The notes: generated by a model from the sequence alone, not told the origin. DNA of 64,000 nucleotides from Flavobacterium sp. H122 (GCF_004959765.1 NZ_SJZD01000001.1:496001-560000); one strand, 5' to 3'. Counted from the stretch's first letter, positions 24,759 to 34,625 are shown. Numbers and translations: made by a program.

Positions 24759-26159
24759 ATGATAAAATATAAATTACATACTACTCACAAACAAATCCTT
24801 GCAGATACCATTACGCCTGTAAGCATTTATTTAAAATTACGCGATAAATTCTCAAACAGCATTCTACTGGAAAGTAACGACTATCATGCCAACGATAATA
24901 GCTTCTCCTACATTTGCTGTAATCCAATAGCTTCAATTAAAGTTGAAAATGAACAAATCATTCAACATTTCCCTGACGGAAGTTCAACTAAAAAAACAAT
25001 TGAAAGTAAAAATGAAGTGATTCAGTCAATATCTGATTTTAAAGATTCGTTTGAAACTACTTCACTAGACTTTAAATTTATCACCAATGGTTTATTTGGC
25101 TATACTGCTTATGATGCTGTTCGCTACTTTGAAAAAGTAAGCATATCAAAAAGAACTAATGATTTAGAAATTCCGGATTTGATGTACACCGTTTATCAAA
25201 ATATTATCGCAATCAATCATTTCAAAAATGAAGCACATATTTTTTGCCATAGCCTTGACAACAGTAATAATCTTGAAGAAATAGAGCAACTTATTCAAAA
25301 CAAAACTTTTGCATCCTATTCATTTACAAGAGAAGGAAATAACATTTCTAATCTAACCGATGAAGAATTTAAAGCAAATGTCCAATTGGCTAAAAAACAT
25401 TGTGCCCGTGGAGATGTTTTCCAATTGGTTTTATCGCGTCGATTCTCTCAAAAATTCAAAGGTGACGAATTTAATGTGTACAGAGCTTTAAGAAGTATTA
25501 ATCCATCACCGTATTTGTTTTACTTTGATTTTGGCAATTTCAAAATAATGGGTTCATCACCAGAAGCACAATTGGTTGTCCAAAACAGAAAAGCTGAAAT
25601 TCACCCCATTGCAGGTACTTTTAAACGCACAGGTAATGACGAAAAAGACGCTCAATTAGCTAAAGAATTAGCTGAAGACCCAAAAGAAAACAGTGAACAC
25701 GTAATGTTAGTTGATTTGGCAAGAAACGATTTAAGCCGTAACGGACATAATGTTACCGTAGAGAAATATAAAGAAGTGCAATATTTTTCACATGTTATTC
25801 ATTTAGTTTCCAAAGTTACCGGTGAACTTTATCCAAAAGCTACTACCATGCAGGTTGTTGCTGATACTTTCCCTGCTGGTACACTATCAGGAGCTCCTAA
25901 ACACAGAGCTTTACAGTTAATTGAACAAATAGAAAATACGAATCGTACTTTCTACGGAGGTGCCATAGGGGTAATGGATTTTGAAGGAAATTACAACCAC
26001 GCTATTATGATTCGTACCTTTATAAGTAAAAATCATGAATTGCATTATCAGGCCGGGGCAGGAATCGTAAATGGTTCTATTGAAGAAAATGAAAAAAACG
26101 AAGTATTTAACAAGTTGGGAGCCCTAAACAAAGCTTTGGAATTAGCAGAAAAAATATAA
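24759..26159 (+). CDS. trpE: anthranilate synthase component I
   Basis: 466 residues from ATG 24759; a TTG five codons upstream is less likely. The chorismate-binding domain is clear: FQLVLSRRFSQKFKGDEFN, SSPEAQLV, PIAGTFKRTGNDEKDAQLA, LVDLARNDLSR, and the C-terminal IRTFISKNHELHYQAGAGIV. It converts chorismate to anthranilate using ammonia from TrpG, the first step of tryptophan synthesis. An N-terminal motif with LLESND supports feedback control by tryptophan, as in other TrpE proteins. First structural gene of the operon. Confidence 0.95.
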   Translation: MIKYKLHTTHKQILADTITPVSIYLKLRDKFSNSILLESNDYHANDNSFSYICCNPIASIKVENEQIIQHFPDGSSTKKTIESKNEVIQSISDFKDSFETTSLDFKFITNGLFGYTAYDAVRYFEKVSISKRTNDLEIPDLMYTVYQNIIAINHFKNEAHIFCHSLDNSNNLEEIEQLIQNKTFASYSFTREGNNISNLTDEEFKANVQLAKKHCARGDVFQLVLSRRFSQKFKGDEFNVYRALRSINPSPYLFYFDFGNFKIMGSSPEAQLVVQNRKAEIHPIAGTFKRTGNDEKDAQLAKELAEDPKENSEHVMLVDLARNDLSRNGHNVTVEKYKEVQYFSHVIHLVSKVTGELYPKATTMQVVADTFPAGTLSGAPKHRALQLIEQIENTNRTFYGGAIGVMDFEGNYNHAIMIRTFISKNHELHYQAGAGIVNGSIEENEKNEVFNKLGALNKALELAEKI

Positions 26160-26201
26160 ATTCAGTATTCAGATAAACCTGAAACCCTAAACAACATTAA
26201 C

Positions 26202-26777
26202 ATGAAAATATTAGTCATAGATAACTACGATAGCTTCACTTACAATTTGGTTCATTATTTGGAAGATTTGGATTGTGAGGTTACAGTTTTAAGAAACGAC
26301 GAATTTGAATTAAACGAAGTCGGTTCTTTTGACAAAATCCTGCTTTCACCTGGACCAGGTATTCCTGAAGAAGCTGGTTTATTAAAAGAAGTAATTAAAA
26401 CTTATGCACCAACTAAAAGTATCTTGGGTGTTTGTCTGGGACAACAAGCAATTGGAGAAGTTTTTGGCGGGCAATTGACAAATCTTGAGAAAGTGTATCA
26501 TGGAGTAGCTACTGAAGTAACCCTAACATCTGAAGATGAGGCACTATTTAAAAATTTACCAAAAAAATTTGAAGTAGGCCGCTACCATTCTTGGGTGGTT
26601 GCAACAGAAAATTTTCCTTCAGATTTAGAAATTACTTCAGTTGATGAAAACGGACAAATAATGTCTTTAAAACATAAAAGTTACGACGTAAGAGGTGTGC
26701 AATACCATCCTGAAAGCGTTTTAACCCCTTACGGAAAAGAAATTCTAAAAAACTGGGTAAGTTGGCGTAAGCCTTAA
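26202..26777 (+). CDS. trpG: anthranilate synthase component II (glutamine amidotransferase)
   Basis: 191 residues of a class I amidotransferase. ILVIDNYDSFTYNLVHYLED opens the domain; the nucleophile Cys lies in GVCLGQQAIGEVFGG; the catalytic His and Glu are in VQYHPESVLTP. It supplies ammonia from glutamine to TrpE and often also to PabB in bacteria without a separate PabA. It follows trpE by 42 bases and is not fused to trpD. Confidence 0.95.
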   Translation: MKILVIDNYDSFTYNLVHYLEDLDCEVTVLRNDEFELNEVGSFDKILLSPGPGIPEEAGLLKEVIKTYAPTKSILGVCLGQQAIGEVFGGQLTNLEKVYHGVATEVTLTSEDEALFKNLPKKFEVGRYHSWVVATENFPSDLEITSVDENGQIMSLKHKSYDVRGVQYHPESVLTPYGKEILKNWVSWRKP

Positions 26778-26867
26778 AAGCACATTTAATACAAACACAT
26801 TGACAATCAACAACTATCACACAAAAAAGAATGTGTGACAGCCTAACTTATATCTAATTTAAAAAAT

Positions 26868-27863
26868 ATGAAAACAATATTAAACCGACTATATCAACAA
26901 GAAACACTTTCCCAACAGGAAGCAAAGAGTATCTTGGTAAACATTTCAAATGGCACTTACAATCCTAGTCAGATAGCATCATTTCTAACCGTTTTTATGA
27001 TGCGCCCCATTACAATAGAAGAGTTAGCTGGATTTCGTGAAGCTTTATTGGAATTGTGTATTCCAATAGATTTTTCAGCTTATGACACTATCGATTTATG
27101 TGGCACCGGAGGTGATGGAAAAGATACTTTCAATATTTCAACTTTGGCCTCTTTTATAACGGCTGGTGCAGATATAAAAGTAACAAAACATGGTAACTAC
27201 GGCGTTTCATCCATATCGGGATCAAGTAACGTAATGGAAGCTTTAGGGATTAAATTCAGTAACAGCAAAGGTTTCTTAGAAAAATGTCTGGAAGAAGCAA
27301 ATATTACAATTCTTCATGCTCCGCTTTTTCACCCAGCAATGAAAAATGTGGCTCCTATAAGAAAAGAGTTAGGAGTTAAGACTTTCTTCAACATGCTGGG
27401 ACCTATGGTGAATCCTAGTTTTCCCAAACATCAAATGGTAGGGGTTTTTAGTTTGGAATTGGCAAGAATGTATGCCTATCTGTATCAAAACACCTCAACC
27501 AATTTTACTATTTTACATGGGTTGGATGGTTATGATGAAGTTTCATTGACCAATGACACCAAGGTTATCTCAAGGCAAAAAGAACAAATCATAAAACCCG
27601 AAGATTTTCAGGTCCAAAGACTTTCAGCAGTTGACATTGCCGGAGGCACTACAGTAGAAGCTTCTGCGCAACTATTTTATGAAATTCTTTCAGGTAAAGG
27701 AACACAAGCGCAAAACAATGTAGTGTGTGCCAATGCAGCTTTAGCAATTGCAACAGTAAAAAATTGTTCAATCACTGAAGGCTTTGAACTGGCAAAAGAG
27801 AGTCTTTCAAGCGGTAAAGCATTGGAAAAACTGAAAAAATTACAATTATTGAGTAAAAAGTAA
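26868..27863 (+). CDS. trpD: anthranilate phosphoribosyltransferase
   Basis: 331 residues. The PRPP loop reads DLCGTGGDGKDTFNISTLAS, followed by KVTKHGNYGVSSISGSSNVM and the anthranilate-side residues PAMKNVAPIRKELGVKTFFN. It joins anthranilate and PRPP, the second step of the pathway. The 90-base gap before it carries a weak hairpin (TCACAC/GTGTGA near 26820) but no terminator. Confidence 0.95.
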   Translation: MKTILNRLYQQETLSQQEAKSILVNISNGTYNPSQIASFLTVFMMRPITIEELAGFREALLELCIPIDFSAYDTIDLCGTGGDGKDTFNISTLASFITAGADIKVTKHGNYGVSSISGSSNVMEALGIKFSNSKGFLEKCLEEANITILHAPLFHPAMKNVAPIRKELGVKTFFNMLGPMVNPSFPKHQMVGVFSLELARMYAYLYQNTSTNFTILHGLDGYDEVSLTNDTKVISRQKEQIIKPEDFQVQRLSAVDIAGGTTVEASAQLFYEILSGKGTQAQNNVVCANAALAIATVKNCSITEGFELAKESLSSGKALEKLKKLQLLSKK

Positions 27864-27872
27864 AGAGTAAAA

Positions 27873-27938
27873 AGTGATTAGTCTATGACTATAATATAAA
27901 GCTAATCACAAAATACTGTTCATTAATCACTAATCACT
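27873..27938. repeat. inverted repeat between trpD and trpC
   Basis: AGTGATTAG (27873-27881) pairs perfectly with CTAATCACT (27930-27938); CTAATCAC also occurs at 27902. AGAGTAAAAAGT-type short repeats precede it. It makes an internal hairpin in the operon RNA that may tune stability; no T-run follows. Confidence 0.5.
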
Positions 27939-27943
27939 AAAAA

Positions 27944-28729
27944 ATGACAATACTAGATAAAATAATAATAGATAAAAAAAAGGAAGTCGAACTTAAAAAA
28001 AGATTGATTCCGGTAAATCAATTAGAAAGCTATAGTTTATTTGGTTCAAGAACCAATTCTATGAGCAAAAACTTAAGAAATAACATTATAGGAATCATTG
28101 CCGAACACAAGCGCCGTTCACCTTCGAAACCAAACATCAATCAAAATCTTTCGGTAGATGATGTTGCAACGGGGTATCAAAATGCTGGTGCTTCAGGCAT
28201 TTCAATTTTGACAGACTCAAAATATTTTGGTGGCTCACTGGATGATTTGCTTTTAGCCAAGGCTTCAACTAACATTCCTCTTTTACGAAAAGAATTCATT
28301 GTTGATGAATATCAGCTTATCGAAGCAAAGGCACATGGGGCAGATGCCATTTTGTTAATTGCTTCGGTATTGACCAGAGACGAAATCAAGCAATTCTCTG
28401 AATTAGCACAATCATTGGCTCTGGAAGTTTTGCTGGAAGTACACAATCAGGAAGAACTCGAAAAATCGATTATGCCAAGTCTGGATATGATTGGCGTAAA
28501 TAACAGAAACCTTAAAACGTTTGAAGTAAGCTTAGAATTCAGCAAAAATCTGGCTTCAAAGATTCCGGATGAATTTGTAAAAGTATCAGAAAGCGGTATC
28601 AGTTCAATCGAAGCTATAAAAGAATTGCAACCTTATGGCTATCAAGGCTTTTTAATTGGAGAAAACTTTATGAAGACTGATAATCCCGGACTAGCTCTTA
28701 AAAATTTTATAAACCAATATAGTTTGTGA
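27944..28729 (+). CDS. trpC: indole-3-glycerol phosphate synthase
   Basis: 261 residues forming one TIM barrel. TILDKIIIDKKKEVELKKR is the N-terminal lid helix; IIAEHKRRSPSKPNIN carries the catalytic Lys and Ser loop; PLLRKEFIVDEYQLIEA, VGVNNRNLKTFEV-like (IGVNNRNL) and KVSESGISS complete the active site. It closes the indole ring of CdRP. It is a single-function enzyme, with trpF as a separate gene four bases later. Confidence 0.95.
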   Translation: MTILDKIIIDKKKEVELKKRLIPVNQLESYSLFGSRTNSMSKNLRNNIIGIIAEHKRRSPSKPNINQNLSVDDVATGYQNAGASGISILTDSKYFGGSLDDLLLAKASTNIPLLRKEFIVDEYQLIEAKAHGADAILLIASVLTRDEIKQFSELAQSLALEVLLEVHNQEELEKSIMPSLDMIGVNNRNLKTFEVSLEFSKNLASKIPDEFVKVSESGISSIEAIKELQPYGYQGFLIGENFMKTDNPGLALKNFINQYSL

Positions 28730-28733
28730 ATTA

Positions 28734-29360
28734 ATGGCTGTAAAAATCAAAATATGCGGCATGAAATATCCTGAAAACATTCAGGAAGCGGCACAATTGC
28801 AACCAGATTATCTGGGACTCATTTTCTATGAAAAATCACCACGCTATTTTAACGGAATAGTGCCCGAAATATCAAAATCAATACAAAAAGTAGGCGTTTT
28901 TGTCAATGCTCCATTAAATGAAATTTTAGAAAAAATAAAACTGTATGACTTACAAGTTATACAATTACACGGGAATGAATCACCGGATTTTTGTGATTTG
29001 TTAAAACATATCAATGTAGAAATCATTAAAGCGTTTCAAGTTGATGATACTTTTGATTTTGAAACAATACAACAATATGAAAACGTATGTGATTATTTCT
29101 TGTTTGACACAAAAGGAAAACATTTTGGAGGAAACGGAACGACTTTCAATTGGCAATTACTGGAAAATTATCCATCCCAAAAACCTTATTTTTTAAGCGG
29201 CGGCATAGGAATTGGAGAAGTTTCCCAATTCAAAGATTTTCAAACAACAGTTATTGGTAAATTATGTATCGCCATAGATGTAAACAGTAAATTTGAAATA
29301 CAACCAGGATTAAAAAACACACAACAATTAAAAGAATTTAAAAATGAATTATCACGTTAA
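28734..29360 (+). CDS. trpF: phosphoribosylanthranilate isomerase
   Basis: 208 residues. [13 protein letters not shown] holds the catalytic Cys; [14 protein letters not shown] the substrate loop; [23 protein letters not shown] and [17 protein letters not shown] with the catalytic Asp. The Amadori rearrangement it performs is the third step. Its last 17 bases overlap the start of trpB, so the two are translationally coupled. Confidence 0.94.
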   Translation: MAVKIKICGMKYPENIQEAAQLQPDYLGLIFYEKSPRYFNGIVPEISKSIQKVGVFVNAPLNEILEKIKLYDLQVIQLHGNESPDFCDLLKHINVEIIKAFQVDDTFDFETIQQYENVCDYFLFDTKGKHFGGNGTTFNWQLLENYPSQKPYFLSGGIGIGEVSQFKDFQTTVIGKLCIAIDVNSKFEIQPGLKNTQQLKEFKNELSR

Positions 29361-30525
29361 CCAACAAGGATTTTATGGCGAATTTGGAGGTGCTTTCATC
29401 CCTGAAATGCTATATCCTAATGTAGAAGAATTACGCCAGCAATATCTTGACATTATAAAAACCGAAAGCTTTCAGGAAGATTATTTAAAATTATTAAAAG
29501 ATTATGTGGGACGCCCTACTCCACTCTATTTTGCCAAAAATTTATCCAAACAATACAAAACTAAAATCTATTTAAAAAGGGAAGATTTATGCCACACTGG
29601 CGCCCATAAAATCAACAATACTATTGGTCAGATTTTGTTGGCAAAACGTTTAGGCAAAAATAGAATCATTGCCGAAACCGGTGCAGGTCAACACGGTGTT
29701 GCCACAGCAACTGTATGTGCCTTAATGGGATTGCAATGCATCGTATATATGGGGGAAATTGACATTCAGCGTCAGGCTCCAAATGTAGCCCGAATGAAAA
29801 TGCTGGGTGCTGAAGTTCGTCCGGCCACATCTGGCTCAAAAACTTTGAAAGACGCTACCAACGAAGCCATTCGTGACTGGATTAACAATCCGATTGACAC
29901 TTTCTATATCATTGGTTCTGTAGTGGGACCTCATCCTTATCCTGATATGGTTGCACGATTTCAAAGCATTATATCAGAAGAAATAAAAAAACAATTAGTA
30001 GAGAAAGAAGGAACTGAAAATCCGGATTATGTTATTGCCTGCGTTGGAGGTGGAAGTAATGCCGCAGGAGCCTTCTATCATTTTTTGGAAGATCCAAATG
30101 TTAATTTAATCGCTGTCGAAGCTGCCGGTAAAGGAATTGATTCAGGTGAAAGTGCAGCCACATCCGTATTAGGTAAAACAGGAATCATTCATGGGAGCAA
30201 AACATTGTTAATGCAGACAGAAGACGGACAAATTACAGAGCCCTACTCTATTTCGGCAGGATTGGACTATCCAGGTGTAGGTCCTCTGCATGCACATTTA
30301 TTTCAATCAGGTCGTGCAGTATTCATGTCGGCAACTGATGATGAAGCCATGCTGGCCGGTTTAAATTTATGCAAACAGGAAGGCATCATTCCGGCAATTG
30401 AAAGCTCACATGCCTTGGCAGTTTTAAATCAAAAACAATTCAAGTCTGACGATATTGTAGTAATTAATTTATCAGGACGGGGAGATAAAGATTTGAATAC
30501 GTATATCAATTATTTTAATCTGTAA
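29344..30525 (+). CDS. trpB: tryptophan synthase beta chain
   Basis: 393 residues. GGAFIPEML and [10 protein letters not shown] lead to [17 protein letters not shown] with the PLP lysine; [18 protein letters not shown] holds the catalytic Glu, and [12 protein letters not shown] the phosphate-binding glycines. It condenses indole with serine to give tryptophan. The ATG lies inside trpF. The strength of all motifs makes this the active TrpB1 type rather than TrpB2. Confidence 0.96.
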   Translation: MNYHVNQQGFYGEFGGAFIPEMLYPNVEELRQQYLDIIKTESFQEDYLKLLKDYVGRPTPLYFAKNLSKQYKTKIYLKREDLCHTGAHKINNTIGQILLAKRLGKNRIIAETGAGQHGVATATVCALMGLQCIVYMGEIDIQRQAPNVARMKMLGAEVRPATSGSKTLKDATNEAIRDWINNPIDTFYIIGSVVGPHPYPDMVARFQSIISEEIKKQLVEKEGTENPDYVIACVGGGSNAAGAFYHFLEDPNVNLIAVEAAGKGIDSGESAATSVLGKTGIIHGSKTLLMQTEDGQITEPYSISAGLDYPGVGPLHAHLFQSGRAVFMSATDDEAMLAGLNLCKQEGIIPAIESSHALAVLNQKQFKSDDIVVINLSGRGDKDLNTYINYFNL

Positions 30526-30531
30526 TAGTGA

Positions 30532-30579
30532 CTTCGAGAGCCTCAGTCACCCTGTAGCCTGAGGTTCCCGAAGGCTACA
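30532..30579. repeat. inverted repeat between trpB and trpA (CTTCGAGAGCCTCAG type)
   Basis: CTTCGAGAGCCTCAG (30532-30546) pairs with CTGAGGTTCCCGAAG (30559-30573) at 13 of 15 positions; a nested pair TGTAGCCT/AGGCTACA spans 30553-30579. GC-rich and unlike its AT-rich surroundings, it resembles the CTTCGACAAGCTCAG element at 58176. It sits inside the operon and could affect the trpB to trpA ratio. Confidence 0.6.
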
Positions 30580-30598
30580 AAAAATAAAAAAACTAATA

Positions 30599-31360
30599 AT
30601 GAACAGAATCAACATAAAACTACAAGAAGATAAAAAGCTCTTATCTATATATTTCACGGCAGGTTTTCCCAGTCTGAATGATACAGTGTCCATCATCGAA
30701 AACTTAGAAAAAAACGGTGTGGACATGATTGAAATTGGTTTGCCTTTTAGTGATCCATTAGCCGATGGCCCTACTATTCAGGAAAGTTCGACAATAGCTT
30801 TAAAAAACGGCATGACCACAACATTGCTTTTCGAACAATTAAAAAACATCCGTCAAACAGTTCAAATTCCGTTATTGATTATGGGGTATTTGAACCCAAT
30901 ACTGCAGTTTGGAATCGAAAATTTTTGCCGGAAATGTGCAGAAGTAGGTATCGACGGACTTATTATTCCTGATTTGCCTTTAGAGATTTACCAACAGGAA
31001 TATCAGGCAATTTTTGAAAAATACAATTTGAAAAACATCTTTTTAATCACGCCTCAAACCTCTGAAGAGAGAATCCTTCAAATCGATTCAATTTCAGACA
31101 GTTTTATTTACATGGTAAGTACAGCAAGTGTTACAGGAAGCCAGAGTGGTTTTGGGGACCAACAAATGGTGTATTTTGAACGTATTGCCTACATGAATCT
31201 TAAAAACCCTCAGGTGATTGGTTTTGGCATTTCCAATTCAGAAACCTTCCAGCAAGCCGCCACACACCAACAAGGTGCAATTATAGGCAGTGCTTTTATT
31301 AAAAATCTGACTACTAAAGGGGTTACCTCTATTGGTGATTTTGTAAAAACGATACGCTAA
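30599..31360 (+). CDS. trpA: tryptophan synthase alpha chain
   Basis: 253 residues. YFTAGFPSLNDTV, then DMIEIGLPFSDPLADGPTIQ with the catalytic Glu and Asp, LIIPDLPLEIYQQEY, FIYMVSTASVTGSQSGFGDQ and IGFGISNSETF are the expected loops of this TIM barrel. It releases indole from indole-glycerol phosphate and feeds it to TrpB. Last gene of the operon. Confidence 0.95.
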   Translation: MNRINIKLQEDKKLLSIYFTAGFPSLNDTVSIIENLEKNGVDMIEIGLPFSDPLADGPTIQESSTIALKNGMTTTLLFEQLKNIRQTVQIPLLIMGYLNPILQFGIENFCRKCAEVGIDGLIIPDLPLEIYQQEYQAIFEKYNLKNIFLITPQTSEERILQIDSISDSFIYMVSTASVTGSQSGFGDQQMVYFERIAYMNLKNPQVIGFGISNSETFQQAATHQQGAIIGSAFIKNLTTKGVTSIGDFVKTIR

Positions 31361-31363
31361 AAT

Positions 31364-31394
31364 AAAGCCTGAAAATATGTTTTCAGGCTTTTTT
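31364..31394 (+). terminator. trp operon terminator
   Basis: AAAGCCTGAAAA (31364-31375) and TTTTCAGGCTTT (31380-31391) form a perfect 12-bp stem with a 4-base loop and T-run, immediately after trpA. Confidence 0.9.
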
Positions 31395-31427
31395 ATACCT
31401 GACAGGTTTCAAAAACCAGTCAGGTAT
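31395..31427. repeat. interspersed palindrome (relative of 14658)
   Basis: ATACCTGACAGGTTT and AAACCAGTCAGGTAT pair at 14 of 15 positions around a 3-base loop, abutting the trp terminator. Same layout and CAGGTTT core as the element at 14658-14690. Confidence 0.65.
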
Positions 31428-31523
31428 AACTACAGAAAATACTAAATTTGAAAACTAAAACTTCATGGATAAAATTTTATATTTACTTTGACGTTTAATT
31501 AAACAACTCCAAATCGTAACACC

Positions 31524-32387
31524 ATGAAAGTATTTTGCTATTCACTTTTATTATTCACAAGTATAGCTTTTTCACAAATAAAAAAACAGCAACACAAAGA
31601 TTTTAGAAGTCCGAAAGAAATTGAGCAGGAAAAAGTGATAACAGAAATGAAAAAACATTTCAAAAACGATTATCTCTTTACCCAAAATAACTTTTATAAG
31701 GTAGATGCAAATTTAACCGTAAATAATACTCCTTTTTACCTTTTTAATGGTATAAGCAAACTTAAAGAAATAAGCCCTATTGAATGCGAAAGCAAATACC
31801 AGATCAATAAAGAAATAATCGAAGCCTACATCAAATCTGAAAATGCTGTTTTCAAAAAAGAAAGAGCACCACGGGAAATGATTCCGTTTTATCTGGTTGC
31901 TGTTTTTTCTAAACTGGAAAATATTTATGAAAACTATCATTTCTTTTCTGCCAAAGATTTCAATTACAACTTAACGGATACAAATCCCGGTGACGATTTT
32001 TACCAGCTTACTTTTCAGTCCAAAAATCCCAAACTTCCTGTAAGAGGTAAAATTATTCTGGATAAGAAAACGTATTCCCCTAAATCACTGACTTACAACA
32101 TTACTGAAGATTATATTTTTGAAATGAGTTCTGAAAATTTCAATTACAAAAAAAGTACACGTTATTTAGCCAAAGTAATTAAGGAGTCTGTTAAAATAGA
32201 ATTTCAAAACTCAGGAAATCAGTTTATGGTTGCAAAATATGAATCGGAATACAACTTTAAAAACAGCCAAAATAATTCACAGGAAATCAGCAACGGCGAT
32301 GAAGGTCATTCTAAAATAGCTTTTGAACTTTATCCTAATGAACCTAAAATTTGTAATGAAAATTTCAATCTGAATACTTTAGAGTAA
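31524..32387 (+). CDS. exported protein of unknown function
   Basis: 287 residues with a signal peptide ending IAFSQ. The rest alternates Lys/Glu-rich helices (about 20-60) with strands such as DDFYQLTFQSKN and LPVRGKIILDKKTYSPKSLT. The pattern of a protein that describes a mature strand plus DKKTYSPKSLTY recalls periplasmic lipoprotein-sorting-like folds, but this is only resemblance. No catalytic residues seen. Monocistronic; a terminator lies at 32517. Confidence 0.6.
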   Translation: MKVFCYSLLLFTSIAFSQIKKQQHKDFRSPKEIEQEKVITEMKKHFKNDYLFTQNNFYKVDANLTVNNTPFYLFNGISKLKEISPIECESKYQINKEIIEAYIKSENAVFKKERAPREMIPFYLVAVFSKLENIYENYHFFSAKDFNYNLTDTNPGDDFYQLTFQSKNPKLPVRGKIILDKKTYSPKSLTYNITEDYIFEMSSENFNYKKSTRYLAKVIKESVKIEFQNSGNQFMVAKYESEYNFKNSQNNSQEISNGDEGHSKIAFELYPNEPKICNENFNLNTLE

Positions 32388-32516
32388 AATGCTTTTACAA
32401 TAAATATAATTCTTAATTCCTTAATGGTGAAAATGATTCCGCTTTACTCTGGAATAGTAAGACAACTATTTTACATAAAGCGAACTAATAAATAAGACCA
32501 GACAATTACAACTTTT

Positions 32517-32548
32517 AAAAGAGCTTTTTGAATAAGCTCTTTTTTTTT
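32517..32548 (+). terminator. terminator-like hairpin
   Basis: AAAAGAGCTT and AAGCTCTTTT pair around a short loop and run into nine T. It lies 130 bases after the 31524 gene, with no gene recognised in the gap. Confidence 0.7.
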
Positions 32549-32610
32549 GTTCAAAAAATCACTTCAAAAAAATACTACAAAAATAGTTAATAAAATGTTA
32601 AAAATAATTT

Positions 32611-32646
32611 AAACAAACGTTTAATTTAAACAGCTGTTTAAATTTG
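32611..32646 (+). promoter_or_regulatory. TetR-type operator overlapping the efflux operon promoter
   Basis: TTTAAACAGCTGTTTAAA at 32625-32642 is a perfect 18-bp palindrome; AAACAAACGTTTAA at 32611-32624 abuts it with the same half-site letters. The -7 box TAAATTTG (32639-32646) begins inside the palindrome, so a bound repressor would cover the promoter. The tetR gene starts 24 bases downstream. Confidence 0.75.
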
Positions 32647-32670
32647 TACCTTATTTAAGTTAAGACAATT

Positions 32671-33297
32671 ATGAGTCAGTTTAACGACAAACAAATAGCC
32701 ATCCTTCAAGTAGCAGAAAAACTGTTTGCAGAAAATGGTTTTGACGGCACTTCGATAAGAGATATCTCTAAGGCAGCGCAGATTAATGTAGCAATGGTAT
32801 CCTATTACTTCGGCTCTAAAGAAAGATTATTGGAAGACTTGATTATTTACAGATCTGCCAATTTAAAACTGCAAATGGAAAGCATTTCCAATCAGGAAAC
32901 GGATCCTTTAGTTAAAATCGAAAAACTGGTAGAGTTGTATTTGGTTCTGATACATAAAAACAAATGTATTTACCAGATTATGAATGCCGAATCCTCAAAC
33001 CCTAAAAGGGAAATAGATACAAATCTTTACAACGAAAGCAAAAAAAACAACTTCAGAATGTTGAATAAAATAATAACTGAAGGTCAGGAAAAAAACATCT
33101 TTAAAAAGAATATCAATATCAATCTGATCCCTCCTACCATTATAGGGACCTATTTACATTTTTATAACAGCAAATCTTTCTTTAAAGATTTACTGGGATT
33201 AACAAATGATGTACAATTTGACAATTACATCCATAATGAACTCACTCAACATATCAAACAAATCATTAAATCATTAATTATCAATGAAAATAAATAA
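32671..33297 (+). CDS. TetR family transcriptional regulator
   Basis: 208 residues. The N-terminal helix-turn-helix is textbook: AEKLFAENGFDGTSIRDISK then AAQINVAMVSYYFGSKERLL. The ligand-binding half is helical and divergent. It is the first gene of the efflux operon and overlaps the TolC-like gene by 14 bases, so it most likely represses its own operon through the palindrome upstream until a pump substrate binds. Confidence 0.92.
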   Translation: MSQFNDKQIAILQVAEKLFAENGFDGTSIRDISKAAQINVAMVSYYFGSKERLLEDLIIYRSANLKLQMESISNQETDPLVKIEKLVELYLVLIHKNKCIYQIMNAESSNPKREIDTNLYNESKKNNFRMLNKIITEGQEKNIFKKNININLIPPTIIGTYLHFYNSKSFFKDLLGLTNDVQFDNYIHNELTQHIKQIIKSLIINENK

Positions 33298-34615
33298 TTT
33301 ATTATTTGGACTATTGCTATTGAGTTTTGGGAGCGCTTTCGCACAGGAACGCACAAACCTTGACTTAAAAGATGCCTTGGACTTATTACTAAAAAACAGT
33401 AATGAAGTTATACTTGCCAATACAAAAGCCGAGACAAAAAAATACGAATGGCAGCAAACCAAAGACCATCAATTACCTGATGTGAAATTAAGCGGACAGT
33501 ATTTCAGACTGACTGATGCTGATGTGGATTTTAAATTAAACAGCGGGCAATCAAGCGGAGGCAGCGGTGCTCCTGCCCCACAGGTAAATCAATTAATGAT
33601 TGGTCAGGCAAATGCAAGTTTACCCATATTTGCCGGCGGTAAAATACGCAACAGCATTCAGGCTTCTGAAAATTTATACAAAGCCGAATTAGCAAAATCA
33701 AGCAACACAAAAGAAGAAACTGCTCTAAAAGTCATCGAGTATTATGCACAGCTTTACAAATCTTTAAAAACTGTTGAACTGATTCAGGACAATTTAAAAA
33801 GTGCTGAGCAACGTGTAAAAGACTTTACAAATCTTGAGCAAAACGGAATTATTGCGCGCAACGATTTATTAAAAGCACAGTTGCAGCTGGCCAAAGTGCA
33901 GCTTTCTCTTGAAGAGGCAAATAAAAATGTAAACGTGGTAAATTATGCATTGGTAACACTTTTAAAATTACCCGAAGGCTATAAAATTGGAATTGATGAA
34001 CACCAGTTTGATGGAAATGCACCCTTGACTGCTATTGCAACAAGCGAACAGGCATTGCAGAACCGTAAGGATTTGGAAGCAATCCATTTTTATCAAAAAG
34101 CGAATGAAAACAACATCAAGATTGCACGCAGCGGTTATTTCCCGTCGATAGCTTTATCTGCCGGATATGTTGCTTTAAGTCTTCAAAATGTAGTTGATGT
34201 AACAAATGCTATCAATTTTGGTGGTGGGATTTCATACAATTTGAGTTCGCTTTTTAAAACCCCAAAAGAAATTAAAGTTGCTAAAAGCAAATCTGAAGAA
34301 ATGAAACAAACAGAAGCGATGCTAAGCGAAGGAATCAAAATTCAGACACAGCAGGCCTTTGAAAATTTTGCATTGACACAAAAGCAAAACAAAGTTTATC
34401 AGCAGGCTATAGAACAAGCAACTGAAAATTACAGAATTGTAAAAGACAAACACGATAACGGATTAGCAACTACAAACGACTTGCTTGATGCCGATGTTGA
34501 ACAGTTAAACGCTCAAATTAATTTTGCCAATTCAAGAGCAAACGTGCTTTTAAAATACTATGAAATGCTCTCGGCATCAGGATTACTAACCTCTTCTTTC
34601 AACTTAACAAAATAA
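33284..34615 (+). CDS. TolC-like outer membrane efflux protein
   Basis: 443 residues with a signal peptide ending SAFAQ. The two OEP repeats are visible as long alpha-helical stretches (KEETALKVIEYYAQLYKSLK; EEMKQTEAMLSEGIKIQTQQ) separated by strand pairs (SIALSAGYVALSLQNVVD). It forms the outer-membrane channel and periplasmic tunnel for the pump encoded next. The start overlaps the tetR gene. Confidence 0.9.
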   Translation: MKINNLLFGLLLLSFGSAFAQERTNLDLKDALDLLLKNSNEVILANTKAETKKYEWQQTKDHQLPDVKLSGQYFRLTDADVDFKLNSGQSSGGSGAPAPQVNQLMIGQANASLPIFAGGKIRNSIQASENLYKAELAKSSNTKEETALKVIEYYAQLYKSLKTVELIQDNLKSAEQRVKDFTNLEQNGIIARNDLLKAQLQLAKVQLSLEEANKNVNVVNYALVTLLKLPEGYKIGIDEHQFDGNAPLTAIATSEQALQNRKDLEAIHFYQKANENNIKIARSGYFPSIALSAGYVALSLQNVVDVTNAINFGGGISYNLSSLFKTPKEIKVAKSKSEEMKQTEAMLSEGIKIQTQQAFENFALTQKQNKVYQQAIEQATENYRIVKDKHDNGLATTNDLLDADVEQLNAQINFANSRANVLLKYYEMLSASGLLTSSFNLTK

Positions 34616-34625
34616 TTTCTGCTTT

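Noticed and set aside
32424-32495. A 23-codon ORF (MVKMIPLYSGIVRQLFYIKR) followed by a terminator-like hairpin at 32517.
   Set aside because: Too short, no leader-type composition, no homologue recognised and no promoter box at a fitting distance; such ORFs arise by chance in AT-rich gaps.
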